A DNA stretch of 33,098 bases from Roseburia sp. CAG:10041_57. GTDB taxonomy: Bacteria > Bacillota > Clostridia > Lachnospirales > Lachnospiraceae. The stretch lies in the NCBI GenBank assembly GCA_001916965.1, contig MNTL01000072.1, forward strand, positions 1 to 33,098. The letters are read 5' to 3'. This document shows positions 33,003 through 33,098 of the stretch, piece by piece (position 1 is the stretch's first letter; each line of letters begins with the position of its first letter). Both the position numbers and the translations under genes were made by a program. The notes under the pieces are model-generated. The model did no database searches. It saw only the letters and a list, made by a program, of their open reading frames with translations, and was not told the origin of the DNA.

Positions 33003-33029
33003 ACCTTGACAAATAAACAGTAATGCAAC
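33003..33029 (+). repeat. CCTTGA...AGTAAT element, copy 3
   Basis: Starts ACCTTGACAAAT and continues AAACAGTAATGCAAC. It contains TTGACA but no matching -10, so here it is more likely leader RNA than a promoter. Confidence 0.6.
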
Positions 33030-33098
33030 CCTGAAAATTCTATTGAGAAAGTTTCAGAAATGAAACGATAGGATTGTTCAGAGAACAAAACCTTTAAA

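Larger units (their letters stand above)
32796..33098. other. Gene-free end region with tandem promoters and a leader-like sequence
   Basis: No coding sequence is seen here. It holds two sigma-A promoters, a copy of the CCTTGA...AGTAAT element and a small GTTTCA-gaaa-TGAAAC hairpin at 33051-33066. The arrangement suggests the leader of a strongly expressed transcript, possibly rRNA, starting just past the window. Confidence 0.5.

Noticed and set aside
33006..33011. TTGACA in the third repeat element as a third tandem promoter
   Set aside because: No acceptable -10 occurs 16-19 nt downstream.

Overview
The window looks like a chromosomal, mostly housekeeping segment from a spore-forming low-to-mid GC Bacillota, most likely a member of the Lachnospiraceae (Clostridia). 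The evidence is sporulation genes (yabP, yabQ, spoIIE, a CotS-like kinase), Gram-positive regulatory RNAs (a T-box before proS and a glmS ribozyme), a catabolite-responsive element before ackA, a short archaeal/eukaryotic-type ProRS, and families common in Lachnospiraceae (membrane-anchored trigger-factor-like foldase, DUF5711-type propeller, PEGA lipoprotein). No phage, insertion sequence, CRISPR array or clear horizontally acquired island was found.

Layout. 1-1477: the tail of an upstream gene and a frameshifted MATE efflux gene. 1555-4619: promoter, T-box and proS, then CRE, ackA and a terminator. 4623-8634: cca, a CotS-like kinase behind a long start-site hairpin, and a PEGA lipoprotein. 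8683-15746: the conserved hup - rqcP - yabP - yabQ - divIC - spoIIE - tilS - hpt - ftsH block, matching the Bacillus yabO-to-ftsH order without yabR. 15747-21523: small conserved genes of unknown role, a membrane-anchored FKBP/trigger-factor-like protein, a degenerate HD-GYP protein, an orphan winged-helix regulator and a 70-residue protein with a structured leader. 21587-23671: glmS with its self-cleaving ribozyme. 23741-24234 (minus): XRE regulator and tRNA-Ser(CGA). 24444-29775: HdeD-like protein, pfkA, dnaX - ybaB - recR and galM. 29958-32795: LysM protein, propeller protein and CvpA. 32796-33098: tandem promoters and a leader-like sequence, possibly the start of a stable-RNA operon lying just outside the window.

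How the genes fit together. The central block couples ribosome rescue (RqcP), spore envelope assembly (YabP, YabQ), division (DivIC) and forespore sigma-F activation (SpoIIE) with tRNA decoding (TilS), purine salvage (Hpt) and membrane proteolysis (FtsH). The tRNA-Ser gene does not encode its 3' CCA, which fits the presence of a CCA-adding enzyme in the window. AckA, PFK and GalM are central carbon genes.

Most worth a second look: a SpoIIE reduced to its cytosolic half with no membrane domain; an identical 19-bp perfect palindrome at two sites, one on a predicted transcription start; three copies of a CCTTGA...AGTAAT element, one in the glmS promoter and one in the end-of-window leader; large hairpins that bury the ribosome binding sites of two sporulation genes; and altered catalytic residues in the HD-GYP and CotS-like proteins. 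I did not find a clearly new multi-gene system.
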